A stretch of 64,000 nt of DNA from CAVVPY01 sp963750295 (GCA_963750295.1 CAVVPY010000001.1:2790001-2854000), one strand, 5' to 3'. Counted from the first letter of the stretch, positions 1-6,884 are shown. Numbers and translations are program-made. The notes: a model not told the origin generated them from the sequence alone.

Positions 1-414
1 CAGGGGCTCGGGGTGCCGGTCGGTGATCCGGTACTCGTAGCGGCGCCACAGGGCCGAGTAGCGGGCGTCGAAGGCGGACGGGACCGCGCGGATCGACCGC
101 AGCATGACATCGCGCGGCAGGATGCCCGCCAGCCGGTGCGCCAGGTCGGGGGGCAGGTCGGCGAGGTCGCAGTGTGCCACCTGCCCGGTCGCGTGCACGC
201 CTGCGTCGGTGCGGCCGGCGACGGTGAGCGAGACAGCCGGTACGCGCAGCACAGTGGCCAGCGCGTCCTGCACGACCCCCTGTACGGTCCGCCGGCCCGG
301 CTGCAGCGCCCAGCCGGAGAACTCCGTGCCGTCGTAGGACAGGTCCAGCCGCACCCTTAACGCATCGAGTGACGGACCCGCGGGTTGGGTGACGGGAAAT
401 TCGTCGTCACTCAT
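1..414 (-). CDS. truA: tRNA pseudouridine synthase A, N-terminal part (runs off left edge)
   Basis: TruA isomerises uridines 38-40 in the tRNA anticodon arm. Only the first 138 codons are inside the window. They show the family opening LDLSYDGTEFSGW (residues 23-35), the catalytic motif GRTDAGVH with the nucleophilic Asp at residue 70, and ARYSALWRRYEYRI (117-130). The ATG at 414 has no strong Shine-Dalgarno site. A GTG twenty codons later (V21) is possible, but it would begin only two residues before the first conserved block. The gene is last in the rpsM-rpsK-rpsD-rpoA-rplQ-truA block, 42 nt after rplQ, an order widely conserved in Actinobacteria. The C-terminal half is outside the window. 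Confidence 0.93.
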   Translation of the reverse strand, partial: MSDDEFPVTQPAGPSLDALRVRLDLSYDGTEFSGWALQPGRRTVQGVVQDALATVLRVPAVSLTVAGRTDAGVHATGQVAHCDLADLPPDLAHRLAGILPRDVMLRSIRAVPSAFDARYSALWRRYEYRITDRHPEPL

Positions 415-456
415 GCGCTGAATCCGTCACTCGACGGGTGGGGCTGACGAGCAGGA

Positions 457-1167
457 CTACTTCTCGTCCGCGTCCGGCTGCTCGGCTGTGTCCGCCTGCT
501 CCGCTGTGTCCGGCTGCTCCGCTGCGTCCGGCTTCTCGGCCAGTTCGCCGCCGGCCTCGGGCTGCGCGTCGACCGCCTCGGCGACCTGGGCGGCGTCCGC
601 CGCCTCGTCGTCGGACAGTCCCAGCGCGGCCAGGCCGTCCGTGGTGTCCGACGCTGCCTCGTCCGGCGCGGCGGCCACCGCGGCTGCGGTCGCCGACTCC
701 TGCGCGGCGTCCTCGGCGATCTCGCGGGTACGGCCGGTCGGCGCCTTCTTGGCCGCTGTCTTGGTGCCGCGTGCCTTCTCGGCCTCCTTGACGACCGCGG
801 TTGCAGCGCTCATCTCCTCGACGAGCTCGATGATCGCCATCGGCGCGTTGTCACCCTTGCGCGGGACGGTCTTCACGATGCGCGTGTAACCGCCCGGGCG
901 GGTCGAGAACTTCGGCCCGATCTCGGCGAACAGCTTGTGCACGACGTCCTTGTCCCGGATCACGGTCATCACCTGGCGCCGCGCGTGCAGATCGCCCCGC
1001 TTGGCGAAGGTGATCAGCCGCTCGGCCAGCGGACGCAGCCGCTTGGCCTTGGCCTCGGTGGTGGTGATCCGGTCGTGCTCGAACAGCGACGTCGCCAGGT
1101 TCGCGAGCATGAGCCGCTCGTGCGCGGGACCGGCGCCGAGGCGCGGGCCCTTCGTAGGCGTAGGCAT
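457..1167 (-). CDS. rplQ: 50S ribosomal protein L17 (bL17) with long acidic tail
   Basis: Large-subunit protein near the peptide exit tunnel. The first ~120 residues are a complete L17 (opening MPTPTKGPRLGAGPAHERL, then LFEHDRITTTEAKAKRLRP). The protein is 236 residues, about twice the usual bacterial length. The extra ~115 residues are Ala/Glu/Asp/Pro/Gln-rich and end in repeated PD-T/A-AEQ units encoded by tandem 18-bp repeats. The tail is predicted disordered and negatively charged. Extended L17 tails are known in high-GC actinobacteria, but this one is long. The start has GGGAG 6 nt upstream. The gene follows rpoA, with a strong hairpin between them. Confidence 0.96.
   Translation of the reverse strand: MPTPTKGPRLGAGPAHERLMLANLATSLFEHDRITTTEAKAKRLRPLAERLITFAKRGDLHARRQVMTVIRDKDVVHKLFAEIGPKFSTRPGGYTRIVKTVPRKGDNAPMAIIELVEEMSAATAVVKEAEKARGTKTAAKKAPTGRTREIAEDAAQESATAAAVAAAPDEAASDTTDGLAALGLSDDEAADAAQVAEAVDAQPEAGGELAEKPDAAEQPDTAEQADTAEQPDADEK
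472..543. repeat. 18-bp tandem repeat inside the rplQ tail
   Basis: Four consecutive 18-bp units start at 472, 490, 508 and 526, each beginning GTCCG(G/C)CT. The first three differ at only a few positions and the fourth is degenerate. They keep the reading frame and encode the repeated PDTAEQ-like hexapeptides at the C terminus of bL17. Unit number could vary between strains by slippage without breaking the gene. Confidence 0.85.
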
Positions 1168-1234
1168 GTCGTGCTCCCGGGGTTCGAGGGGGTGTGCTGG
1201 TGGTGGCGCGAGGAACTATGTGTGATCTTGCCCG

Positions 1235-1262
1235 GGATGCCCCGCTTTGACACGGGGCATCC
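1235..1262 (-). terminator. Perfect hairpin between rpoA and rplQ
   Basis: Ten-bp perfect inverted repeat (GGATGCCCCG at 1235-1244 and CGGGGCATCC at 1253-1262) with an 8-nt loop. It starts 4 nt after the rpoA stop codon on the transcribed strand. No U-tract follows, as is common for actinobacterial hairpin terminators. It could partly terminate, or set an mRNA processing end, between rpoA and rplQ. Confidence 0.6.
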
Positions 1263-1266
1263 TCGG

Positions 1267-2295
1267 CTACAGCTGTTCGGTTTCGGCGAAATCGCTGTCG
1301 CCGTCGAACTCGTCGTCCCCGTAGGACTCGACGGTCGCGGGCGGCAGCTCGAATCCGGGCGGGCTGTCCTTCAGCGCAAGACCCAGACCGTGCAGCTTCA
1401 CCTTGACCTCGTCGATCGACTTCGACCCGAAGTTGCGGATGTCGAGCAGGTCGGCCTCGCTGCGCCCGACGAGCTCGCCCACGGTGTGGATGCCCTCGCG
1501 CTTGAGGCAGTTGTACGAGCGGACGGTCAGGTCGAGGTCCTCGATCGGCATCGAGAACGCCGCGATGTCGGCGACCTCGGCCGGCGACGGGCCGACGTCG
1601 ATGCCTTCGGCCTCTTCGTTCAGCTCGCGGAACAGGCCGAACAGCTCGACCAGCGTGTGCCCGGCGGACGCCACCGCATCGCGCGGGGCCATCGAGCTCT
1701 TCGTCTCGACATCGACGACGAGGCGGTCGAAGTCGGTCCGCTGCTCGACACGGGTCGCCTCGACCGCGTAGGTCACCTTGAGCACCGGGGAGTAGATCGA
1801 GTCGACCGGGATGCGGCCGATCTCCTGGCCGGGCTGCTTGTTCTGCACGGCGGTCACGTAGCCACGACCACGCTCGACGACCAGCTCGATCTCGAGCCGG
1901 CCCTTCTTGTTGATGGTGGCGATCTTCAGCTCGGGGTTGTGCACGACGACCCCGGTCGGCGGGGCGATGTCGGCCGCGGTGACCTCACCGGGACCCTGCT
2001 TGCGCAGGTACATGACGACCGGCTCGTCGCTCTCGGAGCTCACCACGAGTTCCTTGAGGTTCAGGATGATGTCGGTGACGTCTTCCTTGACGCCCTCGAC
2101 CGTCGTGAACTCGTGCAGCACGCCGTCGATGCGGATGCTGGTGACCGCTGCGCCAGGAATCGAGGACAGCAGCGTGCGCCGGAGCGAGTTGCCCAGCGTG
2201 TAGCCGAAGCCGGGCTCGAGCGGCTCGATGATGAAGCGCGACCGGTTGTCGGCGATCGGCTCCTCGGACAGGGTGGGGCGCTGAGAGATCAGCAC
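1267..2295 (-). CDS. rpoA: RNA polymerase alpha subunit
   Basis: The alpha subunit dimerises to nucleate core RNA polymerase assembly, and its C-terminal domain contacts UP elements and activators. The N-terminal domain (about 1-230) has the LGNSLRRTLLSSIPGAAVT signature. The C-terminal domain (about 245-320) carries CLKREGIHTVGELVGRSE and the helix-hairpin-helix IRNFGSKSIDEVK. The length of 342 residues is normal, with a short acidic tail (DDEFDGDSDFAE). The start is GTG at 2295, preceded by AAGGAG at good spacing. It lies between rpsD and rplQ, the standard alpha-operon order. Confidence 0.98.
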   Translation of the reverse strand: MLISQRPTLSEEPIADNRSRFIIEPLEPGFGYTLGNSLRRTLLSSIPGAAVTSIRIDGVLHEFTTVEGVKEDVTDIILNLKELVVSSESDEPVVMYLRKQGPGEVTAADIAPPTGVVVHNPELKIATINKKGRLEIELVVERGRGYVTAVQNKQPGQEIGRIPVDSIYSPVLKVTYAVEATRVEQRTDFDRLVVDVETKSSMAPRDAVASAGHTLVELFGLFRELNEEAEGIDVGPSPAEVADIAAFSMPIEDLDLTVRSYNCLKREGIHTVGELVGRSEADLLDIRNFGSKSIDEVKVKLHGLGLALKDSPPGFELPPATVESYGDDEFDGDSDFAETEQL

Positions 2296-2362
2296 AGTTG
2301 GTACTCCTTGCGGTCGTGGGCCACCCGCTATTTGACGGCCCCCGTGATGGGTGTTGCGGTAC

Positions 2363-2968
2363 TTACTTCGAGTAGAGCTCGACGATCAACTGCTCCTGGA
2401 CCGGGATGTCGATCTGGGCGCGCTCGGGCAACTGGTGCACGAGGACGCGCAGCCGGTTCGGGACAACCTGCAGCCAGGCCGGGACCGGACGATCGCCGAA
2501 GGTCTCGCGGGCGATCAGGAACGGCGTGGTCTCGAGCGACTTCGGCTTGACGTCGATGATGTCGTACGGCGTCACCCGGTAGCTCGGGATATCGACCTTG
2601 GACCCGTTGACCAGGAAGTGGCCGTGGCTGACCATCTGCCGGGCCTGGCGGCGCGTGCGGGCGATGCCCGACCGGTAGACGACGTTGTCCAGCCGCGACT
2701 CGAGGATCTGCAGCAGGTTGTCGCCGGTCTTGCCCTGCTGGCTGACGGCCTCGCGGTAGTAGCGACGGAACTGCTTCTCGAGCACGCCGTAGCTGTACTT
2801 CGCCTTCTGCTTCTCCTGCATCTGCAGCAGGTACTCGCTCTGCTTGATGCGGGCGCGGCCGTGCTGGCCGGGCGGGTACGGACGGCGCTCGAAGGACTTG
2901 TCACCGCCGACGAGGTCGACATTGAGGCGACGCGAGATGCGCGTCGCGGGTCCGGTATAGCGAGCCAT
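2363..2968 (-). CDS. rpsD: 30S ribosomal protein S4
   Basis: Primary 16S rRNA-binding assembly protein, and a known translational repressor of alpha operons in other bacteria. At 201 residues it begins MARYTGPATRISRRLNVDL and has the S4 RNA-binding fold around RLDNVVYRSGIARTRRQARQ (about 93-112). There is no Cys4 zinc knuckle in the N-terminus, so it is the zinc-free type. It lies 3 nt from the end of rpsK, consistent with co-transcription. It precedes rpoA by 67 nt. Confidence 0.98.
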   Translation of the reverse strand: MARYTGPATRISRRLNVDLVGGDKSFERRPYPPGQHGRARIKQSEYLLQMQEKQKAKYSYGVLEKQFRRYYREAVSQQGKTGDNLLQILESRLDNVVYRSGIARTRRQARQMVSHGHFLVNGSKVDIPSYRVTPYDIIDVKPKSLETTPFLIARETFGDRPVPAWLQVVPNRLRVLVHQLPERAQIDIPVQEQLIVELYSK

Positions 2969-2971
2969 GGA

Positions 2972-3376
2972 TCAAACCCTCCGGCGCTTGGGCGGGCGGC
3001 AGCCGTTGTGCGGCTGCGGAGTGACGTCAGAGATCGTCCCGACCTCGAGGCCGGTCGCCTGCAGCGACCGGATCGCGGTCTCGCGTCCTGAGCCGGGGCC
3101 CTTGACGAACACGTCGACCTTCTTCATGCCGTGCTCCTGCGCCTTGCGTGCCGCGCTCTCGGCCGCCATCTGCGCGGCGTACGGCGTGGACTTGCGGGAG
3201 CCCTTGAAGCCGACGTGGCCGGCCGAGGCCCAGCTGATCACGTTGCCCTGCGGGTCGGTGATCGAGACGATGGTGTTGTTGAACGTGCTCTTGATGTGGG
3301 CGTGACCCACGCTGATGTTCTTCTTCTCCCTGCGGCGAACCTTCTTCGCCCCAGCCTTGCGCGCCTGACCCGGCAT
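2972..3376 (-). CDS. rpsK: 30S ribosomal protein S11
   Basis: S11 (uS11) forms part of the 30S platform near the E site. The 134-residue protein has VGHAHIKSTFNNTIVSITDPQGN, then GFKGSRKSTPYAAQMAAE, and the C-terminal TPQPHNGCRPPKRRRV family ending. Its ATG overlaps the rpsM stop by one base, so the two are translationally coupled. The N-terminus is basic (MPGQARKAGAKKVRRREKK). Confidence 0.98.
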   Translation of the reverse strand: MPGQARKAGAKKVRRREKKNISVGHAHIKSTFNNTIVSITDPQGNVISWASAGHVGFKGSRKSTPYAAQMAAESAARKAQEHGMKKVDVFVKGPGSGRETAIRSLQATGLEVGTISDVTPQPHNGCRPPKRRRV

Positions 3377-3756
3377 TACTTCTTACCTGCCTTCTTCTTG
3401 CCCGCGATGGTCTTCTTCGGGCCCTTGCGGGTGCGGGCGTTGGTCTTCGTGCGCTGGCCGTGCACGGGCAGGCCACGTCGGTGGCGCACACCCTGGTAGC
3501 AGCCGATCTCGACCTTGCGGCGGATGTCGGCAGCTACCTCCCGGCGAAGGTCGCCCTCGACGCGGTAGTTGGCTTCGATGTAGTCGCGCAGCCGGACGAG
3601 GTCGTCGTCGGACAGGTCGCGGGCCCGCAGGTCGGGGCTGACCCCGGTGGCTTCGAGCGTCTGCTTCGCGCGGGTTCGGCCCACGCCGTAGATGTAGGTG
3701 AGCGCGATCTCCATCCGCTTTTCGCGGGGTAGATCGACACCGGCAAGACGTGCCAT
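3376..3756 (-). CDS. rpsM: 30S ribosomal protein S13
   Basis: S13 (uS13) sits in the 30S head and contacts the P-site tRNA and the intersubunit bridges. The 126-residue protein opens MARLAGVDLPREKRMEIALT and has the helix-two-turn-helix region YIYGVGRTRAKQTLEATGV and the conserved RHRRGLPVHGQRTKTNARTR. The tail is Lys-rich (KKTIAGKKKAGKK). It begins the S13-S11-S4-alpha block after a 147-nt spacer with two hairpins. Confidence 0.98.
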   Translation of the reverse strand: MARLAGVDLPREKRMEIALTYIYGVGRTRAKQTLEATGVSPDLRARDLSDDDLVRLRDYIEANYRVEGDLRREVAADIRRKVEIGCYQGVRHRRGLPVHGQRTKTNARTRKGPKKTIAGKKKAGKK

Positions 3757-3825
3757 ACGGTCTGGTTCTCCGGATCTTCTGCAGGCGAGGGTGTCCGGCG
3801 CAACCGCCCCGATCAGGTGATCAGG

Positions 3826-3869
3826 CTCCGGCCTTCGCGTCCGGAGGTGAACCCGTCCTCGCGGACGGG
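3826..3869 (-). promoter_or_regulatory. Two tandem hairpins in the rpsM leader
   Basis: The 147-nt gap between rpmJ and rpsM holds two perfect inverted repeats: CTCCGG at 3826-3831 with CCGGAG at 3841-3846, and CCCGTCC at 3852-3858 with GGACGGG at 3863-3869 (loop tcgc). S4 represses this operon through an mRNA leader in E. coli and Firmicutes, so a ribosomal-protein leader is a reasonable guess, but the fold here is not a recognisable match to those classes. They could instead be attenuators or processing sites. Confidence 0.45.
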
Positions 3870-3903
3870 CTGGTGTGCGCGTGTGGTTGTCGGTGTGCTG
3901 CGA

Positions 3904-4017
3904 TCAGCCCTGGCGCTGTTTGTGGCGCAGGTTCTCGCAGATCACCATGACGCGACCGTTGCGACGGATCACCTTGCACTTGTCGCAGATCGGCTTGACG
4001 CTCGGCTTGACCTTCAC
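3904..4017 (-). CDS. rpmJ: 50S ribosomal protein L36
   Basis: A 37-residue zinc-ribbon protein (bL36) of the large subunit. The sequence is VKVKPSVKPICDKCKVIRRN followed by GRVMVICENLRHKQRQG. The Cys11, Cys14, Cys27 and His32 ligands are all present, so this is the zinc-binding paralogue. It starts at GTG 4017, with GGAAGG 9 nt upstream, and no in-frame ATG is available. It is 31 nt downstream of infA, as in most bacteria. Confidence 0.97.
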   Translation of the reverse strand: MKVKPSVKPICDKCKVIRRNGRVMVICENLRHKQRQG

Positions 4018-4048
4018 GGTCGTGGCCCTTCCAGCAGTGGGTGGTGGA

Positions 4049-4270
4049 TTACTTGTATCGGTAGACGATGCGCCCGCGGGTGAGGTCGTACGGGGACAAC
4101 TCCACGACGACCCGGTCCTCGGGGAGGATTCGGATGTAGTGCTGCCGCATCTTGCCGCTGATGTGGGCGAGCACCTTGTGCCCGTTGCTCAGTTCCACCC
4201 GGAACATCGCATTCGGCAATGGCTCGACCACGCGGCCTTCGACCTCGATGGCCCCGTCTTTCTTGGGCAT
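4049..4270 (-). CDS. infA: Translation initiation factor IF-1
   Basis: IF-1 occupies the ribosomal A site during initiation. The 73-residue protein is a single OB fold starting MPKKDGAIEVEGRVVEPLPN, with FRVELSNGHKVLAHISGKMR and ending RGRIVYRYK. The ATG at 4270 follows GGGAGA at 3-4 nt. The open frame continues upstream, but the protein family begins here. It is separated from map by the 4.5-kb accessory island, and has its own promoter about 150 nt upstream. Confidence 0.97.
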   Translation of the reverse strand: MPKKDGAIEVEGRVVEPLPNAMFRVELSNGHKVLAHISGKMRQHYIRILPEDRVVVELSPYDLTRGRIVYRYK

Positions 4271-4421
4271 ATCTCCCGCATCTTCTCGGCGTTGCTCGAT
4301 CATGGGCATGGCGCGACCGGCCGACGATCCGGCACGGGCACCGGCGCTGCCGTGAGGGCCTGACTCCCACCCACGGCCACAGTGGGCACTCGGAAGCACA
4401 GGCGACGTGCGCCAACCGCTG

Positions 4422-4451
4422 AGTCTACCTGGGTGCAGCCCGGGTAGCCAA
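4422..4451 (-). promoter_or_regulatory. Promoter for infA-rpmJ-rpsM operon
   Basis: On the minus strand, a -35 TTGGCT (4446-4451) and a -10 TAGACT (4422-4427) are separated by 18 nt. The -10 contains the stop codon of the upstream membrane-protein gene. The expected start is near 4415, giving a leader of about 145 nt before infA. The arrangement matches the TTGGnn-18-TAnnnT promoters seen here before tRNA-Trp/secE, rplJ and the str operon. Confidence 0.65.
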
Positions 4452-4799
4452 AACCCGCGACCGGTCCCACACCGCGGGCATCGCCAGGATGAGGGCAAGC
4501 ACCGTGCAGATCACCGTGGCCCGGGCACCCGCGGACACGGCCAGGACGGCGGCGATGCAGAGTGCGACGGTTGCCGCCCGGGCCACCCGCCGCGAAGTGG
4601 CCGTCCGGGTCCGGGCGCTGACGCCGGCAAGTGCCAGTGCGGCGAACACCAGAAACACCCGGACGGGGACCTGGGACACCCGGATCGCCCCACCGGCCAC
4701 GTCCGGCCAGACAAAGCCCAGCGGCAGCGCGGACAGCGCGGCGCCCGCGCGAAGCCGCGCGGTGACCGAGAGCGAACCGAACCGCTCGCAATGGGTCAC
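4425..4799 (-). CDS. Hypothetical small membrane protein
   Basis: A 124-residue protein with four hydrophobic segments (around GAALSALPLGFVW, VFLVFAALALAGV, VALCIAAVLAVSAGA and VICTVLALILAMPAVW) joined by short Arg-rich loops. It starts at GTG 4799, overlapping the stop of the preceding membrane protein in a GTGA arrangement, so translation is probably coupled. I recognise no named family. The coupling and shared topology suggest that the two proteins act together in the membrane. Its stop codon lies inside the infA promoter -10. Confidence 0.75.
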   Translation of the reverse strand: MTHCERFGSLSVTARLRAGAALSALPLGFVWPDVAGGAIRVSQVPVRVFLVFAALALAGVSARTRTATSRRVARAATVALCIAAVLAVSAGARATVICTVLALILAMPAVWDRSRVLATRAAPR

Positions 4800-5497
4800 C
4801 AGTCGTGCCCGGCAGGCTGTTTCGGCCCGGTCGCGCCGTCCGGCAGGTCGCGTCCCGGCGCGAGCCAGGCCGATGCAACCCCTGCGGCCACGCCGACGGT
4901 GGTGAGCAGGCTGGTGTTCGAGCCGACACTCGGCAGCGTGAACAGCACCCAGAACAGCACCAGCGTGGCGGCACCGCATGCAGCGATCTGCCACGCGTGC
5001 CGGGCCGACAGGTTCAGCGCAGTGTGGATCGCGGGCGCCAGCGTGAGGACGGCGCCGGCGAGCGCGAGCGCACCCCAGGCGTGGACCCGGCTCCACTGAT
5101 TGCTGCCGTCCTCGCTGAGGGACAGGCCGAGGACGAGGCCGAGCAGACTGACCAGCCCGAGGATCCACACCAGCTGGGCGGCCCGGGCGGCCGGGGACAC
5201 GGGTGGCTTCATCGCCTGGGTCGGCTGGTGCGCATAGGCCTGCGGACCGAGGTAGCCGGGCGGGGGGCCCTGCGGCGGGCCCTGCCGGGGTCCCTGCAGC
5301 GGCGGCCCGGGGTAGCCGGACGCCGGACCGGCCGGGAGCTGGGGTCCGGTCGGCGGTGCCTGCGGTCGGCCTTGGGGTTGGCCCTGAGGCTGTCCCTGCG
5401 GTTGGCCCTGCTGTAGGCCTTGCGGCTGTCCTTGCGGCTGTCCCTGCGGCTGGCCCTGCTGTGGGCTCTGCTGTGGTCCGTGCGGCGATGAGCTCAT
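4796..5497 (-). CDS. Membrane protein with N-terminal Gln/Pro/Gly repeats
   Basis: A 233-residue protein. The first ~90 residues are low complexity, mainly repeats of GQPQ followed by PGPPLQGPRQGPP, and probably form a disordered cytoplasmic arm. After that come four hydrophobic segments (VWILGLVSLLGLVLGLSL; WGALALAGAVLTLAPAIH; IAACGAATLVLFWVLFTL; TTVGVAAGVASAWLA). Function is unknown. The ATG at 5497 is only 24 bp from the divergent GntR gene and has a weak AGGT upstream. A -10-like TATCGT (5506-5511) predicts an almost leaderless mRNA. YtrA-type GntR regulators often control the membrane proteins next to them, which fits this pair. Confidence 0.78.
   Translation of the reverse strand: MSSSPHGPQQSPQQGQPQGQPQGQPQGLQQGQPQGQPQGQPQGRPQAPPTGPQLPAGPASGYPGPPLQGPRQGPPQGPPPGYLGPQAYAHQPTQAMKPPVSPAARAAQLVWILGLVSLLGLVLGLSLSEDGSNQWSRVHAWGALALAGAVLTLAPAIHTALNLSARHAWQIAACGAATLVLFWVLFTLPSVGSNTSLLTTVGVAAGVASAWLAPGRDLPDGATGPKQPAGHDW
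5357..5470. repeat. Gln-Pro-Gly coding repeats
   Basis: Irregular 12- to 15-bp units built on GGCTGTCCCTGCGGT and GGCCTTG variants encode GQPQ, GLQQ and GRPQ at residues 10-47 of the membrane protein. The units are coding and in frame, are not spaced by unique sequence, and so are not a CRISPR array. Confidence 0.75.
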
Positions 5498-5505
5498 GAC
5501 CTAGG

Positions 5506-5515
5506 ACGATATCGA
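5506..5515. promoter_or_regulatory. Shared bidirectional -10 in a 24-bp divergent intergenic region
   Basis: The palindrome CGATATCG (5507-5514) supplies a TAnnnT hexamer on each strand: TATCGA on plus (5510-5515), ending 6 nt before the GTG of the GntR gene, and TATCGT on minus (5506-5511), ending 8 nt before the ATG of the membrane gene. Both mRNAs would be leaderless or nearly so, and only one could be initiated at a time. No convincing -35 elements are seen. Confidence 0.5.
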
Positions 5516-5521
5516 CGCATC

Positions 5522-5926
5522 GTGCGCACTACGATCCGGGTCGTGGCCGACGACATGCTGGCCCTGCTGATCGACGAGAGGTCACCGCTCGCCCCGTTCG
5601 AGCAGGTCCGCAGCCAACTCGCTGCCCGCGCCGCCGAGGGCACACTGGTCCCCGGCACCCGGCTGCCGCCGGTGCGCCGGCTCGCCGAGCAACTCGGACT
5701 GGCCCCGAACACGGTCGCCCGCGCGTACCGCGAACTCGAGGCCGCGGGCGTCGTCGAGACCCGTGGGCGCCACGGCACGGTCGTCAGCGCCGGTGCCGAC
5801 CGCGCCCGGGCCCGCCTGCAGGACGCGGCGCAGCATTACGCCTGCCTGGCTCGTGACCTCGGCGTCGGTACCGAGCCGGCGCTCGCCTACGTCCGCAGTG
5901 CGATCGAGTCGCTCGCCGCAGGCTGA
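5522..5926 (+). CDS. GntR-family regulator, YtrA type
   Basis: A 134-residue DNA-binding regulator. The winged helix (about 13-85) contains IDERSPLAPFEQVRSQL, LPPVRRLAEQLGLAPNTVA and RAYRELEAAGVVETRGRHGT, typical of GntR proteins. The remaining ~45 residues are too short for the FadR or HutC ligand domains, which matches the YtrA subfamily. These usually repress adjacent membrane-transport or membrane-protein genes. It starts at GTG 5522 with no Shine-Dalgarno site; a -10 six nt upstream suggests a leaderless message. ATG at codon 12 is an alternative but would cut the first helix. It is divergent from the GQPQ membrane protein, its likely target. Confidence 0.9.
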   Translation: MRTTIRVVADDMLALLIDERSPLAPFEQVRSQLAARAAEGTLVPGTRLPPVRRLAEQLGLAPNTVARAYRELEAAGVVETRGRHGTVVSAGADRARARLQDAAQHYACLARDLGVGTEPALAYVRSAIESLAAG

Positions 5927-5988
5927 GTCGAGCGCGGCATTCGGCCTCGTCCAGCGCGCGCGGCCACCGATGGCGCTAGGTTTGGCTG

Positions 5989-6576
5989 ATGGCCGCCCCC
6001 GCCGCCGACGCGCGGCTCTGGCTGCAGAAGTGGCGGTTCTACCAGCAGTCCCGCCTGCCGTGGAACCGCGCACGGTTGCACCTGGAGCTGGCCCGCAGAC
6101 AGTCCTTCGCCCGCGGCGTGGTCCACGGCAACGTCCTGGCGATGCTGCGCGAGGGGCGATTGACGATCGGGCCGCACGTGCTGTTCGAGCCCGGCGTCTG
6201 GCTGACCTCGCACACCGGCCGGATCTCGATCGGGGGCGGCAGCATCCTGAACCTCGGGGTCATGGTCGCCGCCGTGGACTGCGTCGAGATCGGCGAGCAC
6301 TGCCTGTTCGCCAACGGCTGCTTGATCACTGACGGCAACCACCGCCACGACGACACCGACATGCCCATGCCGTGGCAGGGCTACGCCAGCAAGGGGCCGG
6401 TGCGGATCGGCGACAACACCTGGCTCGGAGCCAACGTCGTGGTGACCAGCGGGGTGACGATCGGTCGGCGCAGCGTGATCGGCGCGAATTCGGTGGTGAC
6501 CGAGGACGTCCCACCGTTCTCGGTCGCTGCCGGAGTTCCGGCGCGCGTGCTCAAGCAGATCCCGCACCGCGCCTGA
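5989..6576 (+). CDS. Left-handed beta-helix acyltransferase (hexapeptide repeat)
   Basis: A 195-residue protein of the LbH acetyltransferase superfamily (maltose, galactoside or sugar O-acetyltransferase-like). Hexapeptide coils run from about residue 55 (LTIGPHVLFEPGVWL) to 175 (VRIGDNTWLGANVVVTSGVTIGRR and VIGANSVV), with the loop DGNHRHDD carrying the likely catalytic His. The C-terminal VAAGVPARVLK matches the family closure. The N-terminal ~50 residues, KWRFYQQSRLPWNRARLHLEL, are basic and amphipathic and could associate with membrane. The acceptor substrate is not predictable. The ATG at 5989 has no SD; TAGGTT at 5977-5982 sits 6 nt upstream, so the mRNA is probably leaderless. Confidence 0.88.
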   Translation: MAAPAADARLWLQKWRFYQQSRLPWNRARLHLELARRQSFARGVVHGNVLAMLREGRLTIGPHVLFEPGVWLTSHTGRISIGGGSILNLGVMVAAVDCVEIGEHCLFANGCLITDGNHRHDDTDMPMPWQGYASKGPVRIGDNTWLGANVVVTSGVTIGRRSVIGANSVVTEDVPPFSVAAGVPARVLKQIPHRA

Positions 6577-6616
6577 TCTGGGCCACCGCCGCGTCCGTCC
6601 ACCGCCACCGCACCCG

Positions 6617-6838
6617 TCACAGCGGCTCGAAGAACACTCCGCTCGGGCACGCCAGCACCGCCTCGATCGCCCGCGCGGTGCGCCGCGAGCAGGTGTCGCG
6701 GCGCCCGGACAGCAGATGTCCGACGGTGGCGTGGGCGATCCCGGCCCCGGTGGCCAGTTCCCGCACGGACAGTCGCATCAGCCGGACGTAGGCGCGCAAC
6801 GCCTCCCTGTCGCGGATCCGCATCGGTTCGGTCGACAC
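6617..6838 (-). CDS. Small XRE-family helix-turn-helix protein
   Basis: A 73-residue single-domain HTH protein. The Cro/C1-type fold is seen in LRAYVRLMRLSVRELATGAG and IAHATVGHLLSGRRDTCSRR, ending SGVFFEPL. Similar short proteins occur as repressors or Cro-like factors in actinophages, integrative elements and plasmids. The start chosen is GTG 6838, because GGGAGG stands 6 nt upstream; ATG 6823 is the alternative. It is divergent from the XRE/ImmA pair, with 198 bp between this start and the XRE leader ORF, and its own promoter overlaps a perfect palindrome. It may be the Cro-like half of a two-repressor switch. Confidence 0.8.
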   Translation of the reverse strand: MSTEPMRIRDREALRAYVRLMRLSVRELATGAGIAHATVGHLLSGRRDTCSRRTARAIEAVLACPSGVFFEPL

Positions 6839-6861
6839 CGCACCCTCCCTTCCGGTCGACC

Positions 6862-6884
6862 ACCCTAACCGACATGTCGGACAT
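6862..6884 (-). promoter_or_regulatory. Promoter with embedded palindromic operator
   Basis: On the minus strand a -10 TAGGGT (6862-6867) lies upstream of the small HTH gene. The 12-bp perfect palindrome CCGACATGTCGG (6869-6880) and an overlapping 11-bp palindrome ATGTCGGACAT (6874-6884) occupy the spacer just upstream of it. A repressor bound here would block RNA polymerase. The core TGTCnGACA recurs at 8093-8101 before the secreted-protein gene. Confidence 0.55.

Noticed and set aside
5357..5470. Possible CRISPR-like repeats
   Set aside because: Units are contiguous, vary in length and are coding for GQPQ repeats; there are no unique spacers and no cas genes.
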